DNA of 64,000 nucleotides, from positions 1,302,001 to 1,366,000 of the forward strand of contig NZ_AP024882.1 of the NCBI RefSeq assembly GCF_024347675.1. Reading direction: 5' to 3'. This DNA is from Vibrio ishigakensis (lineage in GTDB: Bacteria; Pseudomonadota; Gammaproteobacteria; Enterobacterales; Vibrionaceae). Shown piece after piece: positions 42,144 to 52,548 of the stretch (positions are counted from its first letter, which is position 1; the number at the start of each line of letters is the position of its first letter). The notes under the pieces are model-generated. The model did not search any database and was not told the origin of the DNA. It saw only the letters and a list, made by a program, of their open reading frames with translations. Made by a program: the position numbers and the translations under genes.

Positions 42144-42272
42144 TCGTATAATTAAGGGAGTAGATATTGACCCGACTCTAGCTTATTACACCTTCATACA
42201 TACGAAGGCTTTACATCTGAGCGCTGACAAGGAACAATCCACGTCAGTTTGAGTGAGACAGAACGATTAAAT

Positions 42273-42971
42273 ATGAGCAACACCACAGGTAAAACCTCGA
42301 ACCCACTATTCGAGATTATTTTTAACGTAATTCTTCCTTCCTTCATCCTGATGAAATTCAGTGGGGAAGAGCACCTAGGCACAGTTTGGGCTTTGATCAT
42401 CGCCCTTGCATTCCCAGTAGCTTATGGTGGTATGGAGCTGATCCGCGATAAGAAGTTTAACTACATCTCAGCTCTTGGCTTTGTGAGCGTGCTGTTGACC
42501 GGTGGTATCGGTCTGCTTGAGTTGGATACTCGCTGGCTGGCACTAAAAGAAGCTTTGATTCCTGGCCTGATTGGTCTAGTGGTTTTGGGCTCGACCTTTA
42601 CCCGCACACCACTGATGCAAAAGCTTATCTTCAACGGCACTGTGCTTAACATGCCACTGATTGAAAAGCACCTTAAGGAATCAGGCAATGAGCGCGCGTT
42701 TCAAAAGTGCCTGATGAACTCTAATTATCTGTTTGCCAGTACTTTCGCATTCTCATCTGTGATGAACTACATCCTAGCGACCTACATAGTGACTAGCCCT
42801 GCAGGTACTGTGGCTTTCAATGAAGAGTTGGGTAAGCTGACCCTGTATAGCTATCCGGTGATCGCTATCCCAAGCATTCTGATGATGCTGGGTACTTTCT
42901 ACTATGTATGGAAGCAGATCCGTAATATGACCTCGCTTGAGACTGAGCAGATCTTTAATCAAACCAAATAA
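42273..42971 (+). CDS. VC0807-family inner-membrane protein
   Basis: A protein of 232 residues from the ATG at 42273; a TTG at 42249 would add eight. It has about six hydrophobic segments, beginning NPLFEIIFNVILPSFILMK and ending YSYPVIAIPSILMMLGTFYYVWK. Conserved GLIGLVVLGSTFTRTPLMQK lies in the middle. This is the VC0807-type family, distantly like septation protein A, with no proven role. The next gene starts two bases after its stop. Confidence 0.72.
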   Translation: MSNTTGKTSNPLFEIIFNVILPSFILMKFSGEEHLGTVWALIIALAFPVAYGGMELIRDKKFNYISALGFVSVLLTGGIGLLELDTRWLALKEALIPGLIGLVVLGSTFTRTPLMQKLIFNGTVLNMPLIEKHLKESGNERAFQKCLMNSNYLFASTFAFSSVMNYILATYIVTSPAGTVAFNEELGKLTLYSYPVIAIPSILMMLGTFYYVWKQIRNMTSLETEQIFNQTK

Positions 42972-42973
42972 CC

Positions 42974-43330
42974 ATGCGTAAATACCTTGCTCTAGCCCTG
43001 TTGGCAGGAACTGCTCAGGCGAATACCTTGTATGAAGTCAAAGCCCACGTGACAGAGCAGGGCAAAGAGATGACATTCCCAACCTTTGAGCTGCAAGATG
43101 ATGGTAGGGTAGCAAGCACAGAAGTAGGGGGCTGTACCTACATCGCGACCTTGAATCATTATGTGCAAAACACCCTAACTCTCAGTGCGACTATGGCTTG
43201 CAAGGACGAAGAGAGTAGAACCATGCCAGCATTTATTCTGAACAAGAATAGTGATGGTGCCAGCTATGAGTTGGAAGATGACGGTAAGGTGGTTTGGAAG
43301 TATTCGGTTGAAGTCGACGCCGTAGATTAA
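42974..43330 (+). CDS. small exported protein of unknown function
   Basis: A 118-residue protein with a short Sec signal (MRKYLALALLAGTAQA). The mature part is a small beta-rich domain with one Cys pair (GGCTYIATL and TMACKDEE), probably disulfide-linked. Acidic composition. The two-base gap from the VC0807-family gene indicates a common mRNA. No family recognised. Confidence 0.68.
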   Translation: MRKYLALALLAGTAQANTLYEVKAHVTEQGKEMTFPTFELQDDGRVASTEVGGCTYIATLNHYVQNTLTLSATMACKDEESRTMPAFILNKNSDGASYELEDDGKVVWKYSVEVDAVD

Positions 43331-43332
43331 CT

Positions 43333-43358
43333 AAGGGACGCATTGAGCGTCCCTTTTT
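43333..43358 (+). terminator. Rho-independent terminator
   Basis: AAGGGACGC (43333-43341) pairs with GCGTCCCTT (43347-43355) and T follows. It sits between the small exported protein gene and the convergent glycosidase gene. Confidence 0.88.
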
Positions 43359-43359
43359 G

Positions 43360-44769
<1,410 letters not shown>

Positions 44770-44861
44770 TTATTGTTTTAGGTATAGTTCAGCGAGTGTT
44801 ACTTCGCGATGTGATTTAGAGTACTCCTCTAAATCCATATTTGTTTGATCTGACACCAAGG

Positions 44862-45782
44862 TTAGGCAGAGTGGGGCAAAAGTGCATCACTGATATAGTC
44901 GATAAATAGGCGTAAGCGACCCGGCATATATTTCGTTTGCGCATACTGCATCAAGATATTGCCGTGGTAACTGCTGGTAATGGTCCAGTCTTCTAAAACC
45001 TGCACAACCTCACCATGCTCTAGAGCATTCTCCACTACAAAGTCATGAAACAGCCCAATGCCAAGGTGATTCTTTACACCCTCGAAGCGCAATTGCGCTT
45101 GGTTTACTGCGTATCGCCCTGATACTGTTACCGACTGCGACTTATCCTCTTTGTGAAAGGTCCACACGTTATCGTGTTCCGTCTCGGCTAAGTAAAGGCA
45201 GTTGTGATTGAGAAGATCGGAAGGTTGCTCTGGCTTGCCATGTTTCATCAGATAAGGCTTGGAAGCGCACAGCAGTAGGTGCGTTTCACCGAGTTCTTTT
45301 AGTACTAAATGCTCATCCGGTTGCTCTGAGAGTCTAAACGCAACATCGATACCTTGTTTTTGGATATCTACTGAGCCGTCAATTGCACGCGCTTTGATCT
45401 GGATATCAGGGTACTTCTTTAGAAAATCGATAATGAGAGGTTGAAGCACTATGCTAAGCAAAGCCTCAGGTGCAGACACCAAAATACTGCCTTTTGCTTC
45501 TGTATGACTCTGTGAGGAGAGTTCAACCGCTTGTTCTGCGGCATTTAGCATCTGGATTGCTTGCTCATACACCTTTTCTCCCTCTTCTGTGATGCGAAGA
45601 TTGCGGGTAGAGCGCTCAATTAGCTTTACCGCCAGCGCTTTTTCTAGTCGTGTGATGGTCTTTGAAACAGCAGAGGGCGTCATAGCTAAGCTATTGGCAG
45701 CATTAGTAAAATTTCCCTGTTGCACCACTAGGGTATAGGTGGCGAGGTCGGGCAACAGAGCGAGAAGCTGGGTGGTTTTCAT
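44862..45782 (-). CDS. LysR-family transcriptional regulator
   Basis: A 306-residue LysR protein. The helix-turn-helix lies within residues 12-70 (FTNAANSLAMTPSAVSKTITRLEKAL), followed by the standard periplasmic-binding-like effector domain (SILVSAPEALLSIVLQPLIIDFLKKYPDIQI). It resembles the CrgA/YhjC-like group that often controls a neighbouring oxidoreductase. Here the neighbours are the GH1 gene downstream and kbl divergent, and neither link is certain. Confidence 0.87.
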   Translation of the reverse strand: MKTTQLLALLPDLATYTLVVQQGNFTNAANSLAMTPSAVSKTITRLEKALAVKLIERSTRNLRITEEGEKVYEQAIQMLNAAEQAVELSSQSHTEAKGSILVSAPEALLSIVLQPLIIDFLKKYPDIQIKARAIDGSVDIQKQGIDVAFRLSEQPDEHLVLKELGETHLLLCASKPYLMKHGKPEQPSDLLNHNCLYLAETEHDNVWTFHKEDKSQSVTVSGRYAVNQAQLRFEGVKNHLGIGLFHDFVVENALEHGEVVQVLEDWTITSSYHGNILMQYAQTKYMPGRLRLFIDYISDALLPHSA

Positions 45783-45955
45783 TATATGTGCCTGTGATTC
45801 ACAAATGATTTTCCATTGAGGGCATTATACTCCCAACGGCTTTCAACTAGAATCTCTTTACACTGTAAATCAGGAAAAGATTTTGGACTGAACTGGAGCG
45901 TTTCTCCGGTTTGGAATCCCCCTTACAATCTCGTTGACACAAGGATCATAGAATC

Positions 45956-47152
45956 ATGTCTTCTGCGTTTTATAACCAAATTCAACAACAAATCGAAGAT
46001 GTAAAAGCTGAAGGTTTGTATAAGTCTGAGCGTGTTATCACCTCACAGCAACAAGCTTCTGTTTCAATCTCAACTGGCGAAGATGTTCTAAACTTCTGTG
46101 CAAACAACTACTTAGGTCTTGCTAACCACCCTGAGCTAATCAAAGCAGCTCAACAAGGTATGGACCAATACGGTTTCGGTATGGCTTCTGTACGCTTTAT
46201 CTGCGGTACTCAAGACATCCACAAAGAGCTTGAGCAAAAGCTTTCTAACTTCCTAGGTATGGAAGACACCATCCTTTACACCTCTTGCTTCGATGCGAAC
46301 GCAGGTCTTTTCGAAACCATCCTTGGTAAAGAAGACGCGATCATCTCTGATGCACTAAACCACGCTTCGATCATCGACGGTGTTCGTCTATGTAAAGCAA
46401 TGCGTTTCCGCTACGCGAACAACGACATGGCTCAGCTTGAAGAGCAACTTATCGCAGCGACTGAAGCTGGTGCTCGCCACAAGCTAATCGTTACTGACGG
46501 TGTATTCTCAATGGACGGTGTGGTTGCAAACCTACCAGCTATCTGTGACCTTGCTGACAAGTATGACGCGCTAGTAATGGTTGATGACTCTCACGCAGTT
46601 GGCTTCATGGGTGAAACGGGTGCAGGTACACACGATTACCACAATGTGATGGATCGTATCGACATCATCACAGGTACTCTAGGTAAAGCTATGGGTGGCG
46701 CTTCAGGCGGTTACACCTCTGGTAAGAAAGAAGTGATCGACTGGCTACGTCAGCGTTCTCGTCCATACCTATTCTCTAACTCTGTTGCTCCAGCAATCGT
46801 TTCTGCATCTCTAAAGGTTCTAGATCTTCTACAACAAAGTGGTGATCTTCGTGCCAAGCTTTGGGAAAACTCTGCACACTTCCGTACTCGTATGGAAGCG
46901 GCTGGTTTCACCATGGGCGGTGCTGACCACGCTATCATTCCAATCATGTTGGGTGATGCTAAGGTTGCAGCTGAATTTGCTGAGCGCGCGCTAGCAAAAG
47001 GCATCTACGTAATCGGCTTCTCTTTCCCAGTAGTACCGAAAGGTCAAGCTCGTATCCGTACGCAAATGTCTGCAGCGCATTCTCGTGAACAACTAGACCG
47101 TGCAATCGATGCATTCATCGAAGTAGGTCGTGACATGGGACTGATCAAATAA
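45956..47152 (+). CDS. kbl: 2-amino-3-ketobutyrate coenzyme A ligase
   Basis: A 398-residue PLP enzyme of the alpha-oxoamine synthase family. Recognisable are [50 protein letters not shown], and the PLP Lys in [15 protein letters not shown]. It converts 2-amino-3-ketobutyrate and CoA to glycine and acetyl-CoA, the second step of threonine catabolism. Length equals E. coli Kbl. Its stop overlaps the tdh start (TAATG). Confidence 0.96.
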   Translation: MSSAFYNQIQQQIEDVKAEGLYKSERVITSQQQASVSISTGEDVLNFCANNYLGLANHPELIKAAQQGMDQYGFGMASVRFICGTQDIHKELEQKLSNFLGMEDTILYTSCFDANAGLFETILGKEDAIISDALNHASIIDGVRLCKAMRFRYANNDMAQLEEQLIAATEAGARHKLIVTDGVFSMDGVVANLPAICDLADKYDALVMVDDSHAVGFMGETGAGTHDYHNVMDRIDIITGTLGKAMGGASGGYTSGKKEVIDWLRQRSRPYLFSNSVAPAIVSASLKVLDLLQQSGDLRAKLWENSAHFRTRMEAAGFTMGGADHAIIPIMLGDAKVAAEFAERALAKGIYVIGFSFPVVPKGQARIRTQMSAAHSREQLDRAIDAFIEVGRDMGLIK

Positions 47153-48183
47153 TGAAAATCAAAGCTCTATCAAAACTGAAGCCTGAAGAAGGCATCTGGA
47201 TGAACGAAGTCGATATGCCTGAAATGGGTCATAACGACATCCTAATTAAGATCAAGAAGACCGCTATCTGTGGTACTGACGTTCATATCTACAACTGGGA
47301 CGAATGGTCACAAAACACCATTCCTGTACCTATGGTTGTAGGCCACGAATATGTGGGTGAAGTGGTTGCTATCGGTCAAGAAGTACGTGGCTTTGAGATT
47401 GGCGATCGCGTATCTGGCGAAGGTCATATCACATGTGGTCACTGCCGCAACTGTCGTGGCGGTCGTACGCACCTTTGCCGTAACACTATCGGTGTGGGTG
47501 TTAACCGCACTGGTTCTTTCTCTGAGTACCTCGTGATCCCAGCGTTTAACGCATTTAAGATCCCTGAAGGCATCTCAGACGAGCTAGCCTCTATCTTTGA
47601 CCCGTTCGGTAACGCGGTACACACTGCATTGTCTTTTGACCTAGTGGGTGAAGATGTACTGATCACGGGTGCTGGTCCAATCGGCATCATGGCTGCAGCG
47701 GTAGCTAAGCACGTAGGTGCACGTCACGTTGTTATCACTGATGTGAACGAATATCGCCTAGACCTTGCTCGTCAAATGGGCGTAACTCGCGCAGTTAATG
47801 TAGCAAAAGAAGACCTGAAAGACGTAATGGCTGAGCTAGGCATGACTGAAGGCTTCGATGTTGGCCTTGAAATGTCAGGTGTTAAGTCTGCGTTCAACAC
47901 TATGCTAGAAACCATGAACCACGGTGGTCGCCTTGCACTACTAGGTATCCCGCCATCAGACATGGGTATCGACTGGAACCAAGTAATCTTCAAAGGTTTG
48001 GTTATCAAGGGTATCTACGGTCGTGAGATGTTCGAAACTTGGTATAAGATGGCGTCATTGATCCAATCTGGCCTAGATATCTCGCCAATCATTACTCACC
48101 ACTACAAGGTTGATGACTTCCAAGAAGGTTTCGACGTAATGCGTAGCGGTCAGTCTGGTAAAGTTATCCTAGATTGGGAATAA
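47152..48183 (+). CDS. tdh: L-threonine 3-dehydrogenase
   Basis: A 343-residue zinc-dependent alcohol dehydrogenase-family enzyme. It has the catalytic zinc site [13 protein letters not shown] and GHEYVG, the structural zinc cysteines [15 protein letters not shown], and the NAD fold motif GAGPIG. It oxidises threonine to 2-amino-3-ketobutyrate with NAD+. It is cotranscribed and coupled with kbl and is followed by a strong terminator. Confidence 0.96.
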   Translation: MKIKALSKLKPEEGIWMNEVDMPEMGHNDILIKIKKTAICGTDVHIYNWDEWSQNTIPVPMVVGHEYVGEVVAIGQEVRGFEIGDRVSGEGHITCGHCRNCRGGRTHLCRNTIGVGVNRTGSFSEYLVIPAFNAFKIPEGISDELASIFDPFGNAVHTALSFDLVGEDVLITGAGPIGIMAAAVAKHVGARHVVITDVNEYRLDLARQMGVTRAVNVAKEDLKDVMAELGMTEGFDVGLEMSGVKSAFNTMLETMNHGGRLALLGIPPSDMGIDWNQVIFKGLVIKGIYGREMFETWYKMASLIQSGLDISPIITHHYKVDDFQEGFDVMRSGQSGKVILDWE

Positions 48184-48210
48184 GCTATTAAGCTAAACCA
48201 ATAGTTTTAT

Positions 48211-48239
48211 AAAGCCACCTCGTTTGAGGTGGCTTTTTT
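48211..48239 (+). terminator. Rho-independent terminator after tdh
   Basis: AAAGCCACCTC (48211-48221) pairs with GAGGTGGCTTT (48226-48236) around a GTTT loop, followed by T. It ends the kbl-tdh operon. Confidence 0.92.
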
Positions 48240-48392
48240 GTATTTATTATATGGGACGAAGTTAAGTATAAAAAAGGTAGGTTTAATAGTATGTTCATAA
48301 TTGAAATATAGAATTGCGCGCTTGCGTATATTTATACAGCCCATTAGTTTGATATTAGTTGAGTGTTTAATATTCTTGGGTGAGGGAACATC

Positions 48393-49292
48393 TTGAGTAT
48401 TTTTGCCATTTCTTTGGTTGTCTTTTCAGCCTTGCTACATGCAGGTTGGAATGTGTTGGGCAAATCCAGTTCGGGCTCGGGCTATTCATTTGCCCTCGGC
48501 GCTTCATTTACACCTTTTCTACTTCTTTCACCTTATCTGTACTGGTGCTTCACCGTTGTTGGATTTACTAATGTAGGCATAGACTTTTGGTGGCTGTTGC
48601 TGCTGAGTTGCCTCGGGCAAGCCGTGTATTTAGTGTGCGTTATTAAAGCCTATCAACAGGGTGATGTGGGCATGATGTACCCTATCATTCGTGCACTGCC
48701 AGTGCTTATGGTTGGGTTAGGCACTGTCTTTATCGGACAAGTGTTGACTGCAAATGCTTGGGTGGGATTCTTGATACTCACATTAGGGTGCTTGTTGGTG
48801 CCACTGAGACGAACCAGCGAGATTCGATTAAAAGCCTATGCCAATATAGGGGTACTGTGGGCATTTGTAGCTGCGTTAGGGACGACGGTCTACTCTATTG
48901 TGGATAATGAGGCTTTGCATTGGCTTCAACATCAAACCTCTGGCTTAACAGATAAACACATTGCGATATTTTATTTAGGTCTGCAGTTTCTGGGCACCTC
49001 TACTGTAATACTTCTTTGGCTATTAATTAGTGGAGATAAACACGAACTCAATCAAGCCACTAAATACTGGAAGCGATCATCCATAGCTGGAATTATGATG
49101 GGACTTACCTATGGCATTGTTTTATATTCGATGACACTGGTGGATAACGTCAGTTATATTGTCGCGCTGCGACAGGTGAGTATCGTATTTGGATTGTTCT
49201 TGGGGATATGGCTTCTCAATGAAAAGTGGTATCTGGTGCGCGGATTAGGGGTGTTGCTTGTGCTAGTGGGGTTAATCGTCGCGTTGGTCTAG
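48393..49292 (+). CDS. DMT-superfamily (EamA) transporter
   Basis: A 299-residue membrane protein with ten hydrophobic segments in two EamA repeats (SALLHAGWNVLGKSS in the first, GIVLYSMTLVDNVSYIVALRQVSIVFG in the second). It starts at TTG with GAGGGAA upstream. It probably exports or imports a small metabolite. Substrate unknown. Its end overlaps the end of the convergent gene by four bases. Confidence 0.85.
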   Translation: MSIFAISLVVFSALLHAGWNVLGKSSSGSGYSFALGASFTPFLLLSPYLYWCFTVVGFTNVGIDFWWLLLLSCLGQAVYLVCVIKAYQQGDVGMMYPIIRALPVLMVGLGTVFIGQVLTANAWVGFLILTLGCLLVPLRRTSEIRLKAYANIGVLWAFVAALGTTVYSIVDNEALHWLQHQTSGLTDKHIAIFYLGLQFLGTSTVILLWLLISGDKHELNQATKYWKRSSIAGIMMGLTYGIVLYSMTLVDNVSYIVALRQVSIVFGLFLGIWLLNEKWYLVRGLGVLLVLVGLIVALV

Positions 49293-50227
49293 AAGTTGTT
49301 GAACAGGATCTCTAAGCGAAAACGTATGCTCGCCTCTTCTATGAAGTCTTCTTTATAGTCACGATACCAGTTGTACTCTGGAGTAATCTCATAATAAAGC
49401 CAGCTGAACAAGATGTTATGGCGGTAGGTCATACCGATGAGGGTATTGTTGATAAACAAGCCTGGGTCATCGGTTGCTGTGGTGCTTACCACATAATTCA
49501 TCGCTTGGGTTTTAGAGAGGTACTGGTATAGGGTAAAGCCTGTGCCCATATCCCAAATGCCTTCTCTATCGTCATAGTCCCAGTTGTATTCAGCAAAAGA
49601 TGTCCAACGTAGCAGGAAATTTTTGGTCAGTGCAAAGTCGAGGTCAAACTGTGTGGATTCACCAGTAACCTTCTTTTTTTGATACACTTTTTGCGTAATA
49701 CGCAGGGTATTATTGATGGTGAGCGGGTAGGTGAACTGATATCGTGCTTCGATGCTTGGTCTAAAGGTCGCTTTGAAGTTGAAGCTACTGTAGCCTTTTC
49801 GAATCCAGTCGTAGCGAACACCTATACTGCTTTCGAGCTCTTCAGCACTGCGGGGAAAGAGGTCGAACAGGTCGTCTTCACCGTCTGACTCAATGACTAG
49901 CTTGATGCGTTGGTTTACCCTAGGCAGGTTAAACTTGGCGTCTAGCTTAGTGTCGTATTTGAAACCGTCAATCTCGAAGTAGGTGAAGTCGTTTTTCCAT
50001 CGTACACTGGTTCCTGCTCGGGCATTTTCGGTAATTCGTTCATCCACAAAGAAATTATCGAACCAAACAGCGGGTTGGCAAAACTTCGTATTCAGATAGT
50101 GGTAAGCTTTATTTAGGGCTCTGTCGTCACTCGGTTTACTCAGGCACTTCTCTTCACTGTCCTGTGCAAAGCTAGGAGTAGAGGACAGGCTAAAAAGAAA
50201 GGTTAAAGCGAGTAGTACCGACCGCAA
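49289..50227 (-). CDS. exported beta-rich outer-membrane-like protein, unknown
   Basis: A 312-residue protein with a signal peptide (MRSVLLALTFLFSLSSTPSFA). Many alternating aromatic strands follow (FTYFEIDGFKYDTKLDAKFNLPRV, YQFTYPLTINNTLRITQKVYQKK, FLLRWTSFAEYNWDYDD), with a terminal Phe. This suggests a 10-14-strand outer-membrane barrel. A single Cys pair lies near the N-terminus. No family recognised; it is monocistronic. Confidence 0.65.
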   Translation of the reverse strand: MRSVLLALTFLFSLSSTPSFAQDSEEKCLSKPSDDRALNKAYHYLNTKFCQPAVWFDNFFVDERITENARAGTSVRWKNDFTYFEIDGFKYDTKLDAKFNLPRVNQRIKLVIESDGEDDLFDLFPRSAEELESSIGVRYDWIRKGYSSFNFKATFRPSIEARYQFTYPLTINNTLRITQKVYQKKKVTGESTQFDLDFALTKNFLLRWTSFAEYNWDYDDREGIWDMGTGFTLYQYLSKTQAMNYVVSTTATDDPGLFINNTLIGMTYRHNILFSWLYYEITPEYNWYRDYKEDFIEEASIRFRLEILFNNF

Positions 50228-50302
50228 ATTTCATCCTTAAAGTACGCAAATCAATAATTTAAATGTAACATCAATTCATAGAGTGATTGATTTAATTTCA
50301 AA

Positions 50303-50530
50303 ATGTTAGAAAAAGAAAATCTTATAAAGCTGGCGAGCATGAAGATGCCATTTGGAAAATACGCGGGTAGGGTGCTTATTGACCTACCTGAGGAATACCT
50401 GCTTTGGTTTGAAAACAAAGCAGAGTGGCCAAAAGGAGAGTTGGGGCGATTGCTTCAGCTTTGCCTTGCTCTCAAGATTGAAGGCCTAGATTCAGTGGTG
50501 AAACCTCTAAAAGCCGATTATCGAGGTTAA
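50303..50530 (+). CDS. DUF3820-family small protein
   Basis: A 75-residue protein with the DUF3820 pattern MPFGKYAGRVLIDLPEEYLLWFENKAEWPKGELG. Members are small cytoplasmic proteins without assigned activity. The next gene (GntR) starts one base after its stop, so they form an operon. Confidence 0.85.
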   Translation: MLEKENLIKLASMKMPFGKYAGRVLIDLPEEYLLWFENKAEWPKGELGRLLQLCLALKIEGLDSVVKPLKADYRG

Positions 50531-50531
50531 T

Positions 50532-51257
50532 ATGCAGGACGTACTTCAAACCGCGACACCACTTTATATCCAGATCACTCAACTGCTTCAGGCCCGCATC
50601 GACAAGGGCGAACTTGCTGCTGGGTCTAAACTTCCATCTGAAAATCAGCTAGTTGAGAGTTTAGGTGTTAGCCGAGTGACTGTGCGAAAAGCGTTGGCTC
50701 AGCTGGCTGAGATGGGATATACGGTCTCTGAGAAAGGGCGAGGTACCTTTGTTGCTTACAGAAAGCTCAAACATAACTTCGCGCAGCTTTCTGGTTTAAC
50801 CGAGGCAACTCAGGGCTCTGGCGCTAAAGCGAGCTCTCAACTTCTAGAATTTGATGTTCAACCAGCTAAGTTAGAAATAGCCGACAAGCTTTCGATTTCA
50901 GAAGGGGAAGCCGTTATCTTCTGTGCGCGCTGCCGCCTTCTTGATGAGCAGGTGGTCTCTTACGAAGAATTTTATATTGCACAGCACTCTTTGCCGCATA
51001 TGACCGAGAAAGACATGCTGGGCTCTAAGTTCGAATACTTTAGAAATCATCAGGTAGAACTGACTCGAACTAAACAAAACCTCAAACCTATTTTACCAAA
51101 TCGAAAAATAAGCCAGATTTTGGGTGTAAATGAACATCAGCCGATCTTGGTTAACCATTCACTAAACTATGTGAATGATAATCAAGTGTTTGAATTTTCG
51201 ACGGTTTACTACAATCCAGACCTATATGAGTTTGAGATTGATGCCCAGAGTGACTAG
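50532..51257 (+). CDS. GntR-family regulator (HutC subfamily)
   Basis: A 241-residue protein with an N-terminal winged helix-turn-helix (about residues 8-75: SKLPSENQLVESLGVSRVTVRKALAQLAEMGYTVSEKGRGTFV) and a UbiC-type effector domain (EGEAVIFCARCRLLDEQVVSYEEFYI). HutC-type members sense sugar phosphates or amino-acid metabolites. Downstream hydrolase genes are candidate targets, but a terminator-closed nitroreductase unit lies between them. Confidence 0.87.
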   Translation: MQDVLQTATPLYIQITQLLQARIDKGELAAGSKLPSENQLVESLGVSRVTVRKALAQLAEMGYTVSEKGRGTFVAYRKLKHNFAQLSGLTEATQGSGAKASSQLLEFDVQPAKLEIADKLSISEGEAVIFCARCRLLDEQVVSYEEFYIAQHSLPHMTEKDMLGSKFEYFRNHQVELTRTKQNLKPILPNRKISQILGVNEHQPILVNHSLNYVNDNQVFEFSTVYYNPDLYEFEIDAQSD

Positions 51258-51411
51258 CTAAAACTGTCCATTATGGAATATATCGTCCAAAATGATTGGG
51301 CGATTCACTCCTTTTTCTCTTATCAAGAAATCCGTAATCTCCTCCCCAACAAAACATCGTTGCTAACTAAGCAACCGCAAGACGTATCAAACAAAACATG
51401 GGAGGGGCGTC

Positions 51412-52071
51412 GTGTCTCATCAAATCATTAAAGATCTAACAAAACGTTACACTGCTAAAAAATACGATGCGAACAAGCGCATCTCGGCAGAAGATATGGA
51501 AGTGATTAAAGAGGCGATCCGTCTATCGGCATCATCTATCAACTCTCAACCATGGAAGTTTATCGTTCTTGAGAGCGACGAAGCGAAACAACGTTTCCAC
51601 GATTCTTTCGCAAACATGCACCAGTTCAACCAACCACATGCAAAAGAAGCGTCGCACACTATTCTTTTTGCACACAACCCTAAGTTCACTAAAGATGACT
51701 ATCGTAAAGTGGTTGATGTTGAGGTTTCTTCTGGTCACCTACCAGCAGAGATGTACGACAACATGCTAAACGGTGCGTTTGGTTTTGCTGAAGCTCAAAC
51801 TAACCAAGAAGGCTTCAACGGTCAGTGGACTAAAGCACAAACCTATATCGCACTTGGTAACACGCTACACACTTTGGCTCGTCTAGGCATCGACTCTACT
51901 CCAATGGAAGGTGTTGACCCTGAGCTAATCGGTGAAATCTTCAAAGATGAGCTAGATGGTTATGTGTGTGACTTCGCACTTGCTCTTGGTTACCACCTAG
52001 AAGGTGAGGACTACAACCATGGCGCACCAAAGTCGCGCCTACCAGCAGAAGCGGTAGTGACCACGCTTTAA
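51412..52071 (+). CDS. NfsB-type NAD(P)H nitroreductase
   Basis: A 219-residue flavoenzyme with KRYTAKKYD, SASSINSQPWKF for FMN contact, GVDPELIGEIF and ALGYHLEGEDYN, as in oxygen-insensitive nitroreductase NfsB. It starts at GTG because GGAGGGG is just upstream and no ATG is in frame nearby. It reduces nitroaromatics and quinones. It is a single gene closed by a terminator. Confidence 0.9.
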   Translation: MSHQIIKDLTKRYTAKKYDANKRISAEDMEVIKEAIRLSASSINSQPWKFIVLESDEAKQRFHDSFANMHQFNQPHAKEASHTILFAHNPKFTKDDYRKVVDVEVSSGHLPAEMYDNMLNGAFGFAEAQTNQEGFNGQWTKAQTYIALGNTLHTLARLGIDSTPMEGVDPELIGEIFKDELDGYVCDFALALGYHLEGEDYNHGAPKSRLPAEAVVTTL

Positions 52072-52077
52072 TCAATC

Positions 52078-52106
52078 AAGGCTAGTACTTTTCTAGCCTT
52101 TTTTGT
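52078..52106 (+). terminator. Rho-independent terminator after nitroreductase
   Basis: AAGGCTAG (52078-52085) pairs with CTAGCCTT (52093-52100), and TTTTTTG follows. Confidence 0.9.
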
Positions 52107-52548
52107 TTATACAATTTATCTTGTGGGGTTTAGAGCAGCTTAAGATAGTACTCGCCTTGGATAGCCTCATAGAATGGGTCGTATTAGTATCCAATTAAAG
52201 TGGTTTCCTTCCGAAAATAGACTTACATAGTTGCGTTTATCTCAATTTATACAATGCCTAGCCAAGTGCTAGGCTTTTTTATGCCTCCAACTTGACCTCC
52301 AGTATCATAACAGTTGCTTTTGGTTGTTTCTTAATCGACAAAACAGTGTTCATAAGCTCATTCTCATACAAAATTAGATCTGCATCCAATTAATTTGTAT
52401 TAACACTTTACAGTTTGTTGGCAATAAAACATATTCATCGCATAGATTTGTGATTATTTGTATTCACATGTGCCCATTTAAGTCATTTTCAATTGAGCTT
52501 AAACAGGCGCTTAAAAATTATCCTGACTTTTGTTGATGTGGTGTTTCT
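52107..52548 (+). other. 442-bp gap with an orphan terminator and a possible gene remnant
   Basis: A second terminator, GCCTAG (52256-52261) with CTAGGC (52269-52274) and six T, lies here without an upstream gene after the nitroreductase terminator. The interval 52107-52255 may therefore encode a short RNA. On the minus strand, 52130-52183 reads as a 17-residue tail ending DPFYEAIQGEYYLKLL before a stop, which looks like the end of a lost gene. Past 52280 the DNA is AT-rich, with two TTTGTATT direct copies (52394-52401, 52457-52464). Confidence 0.4.
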
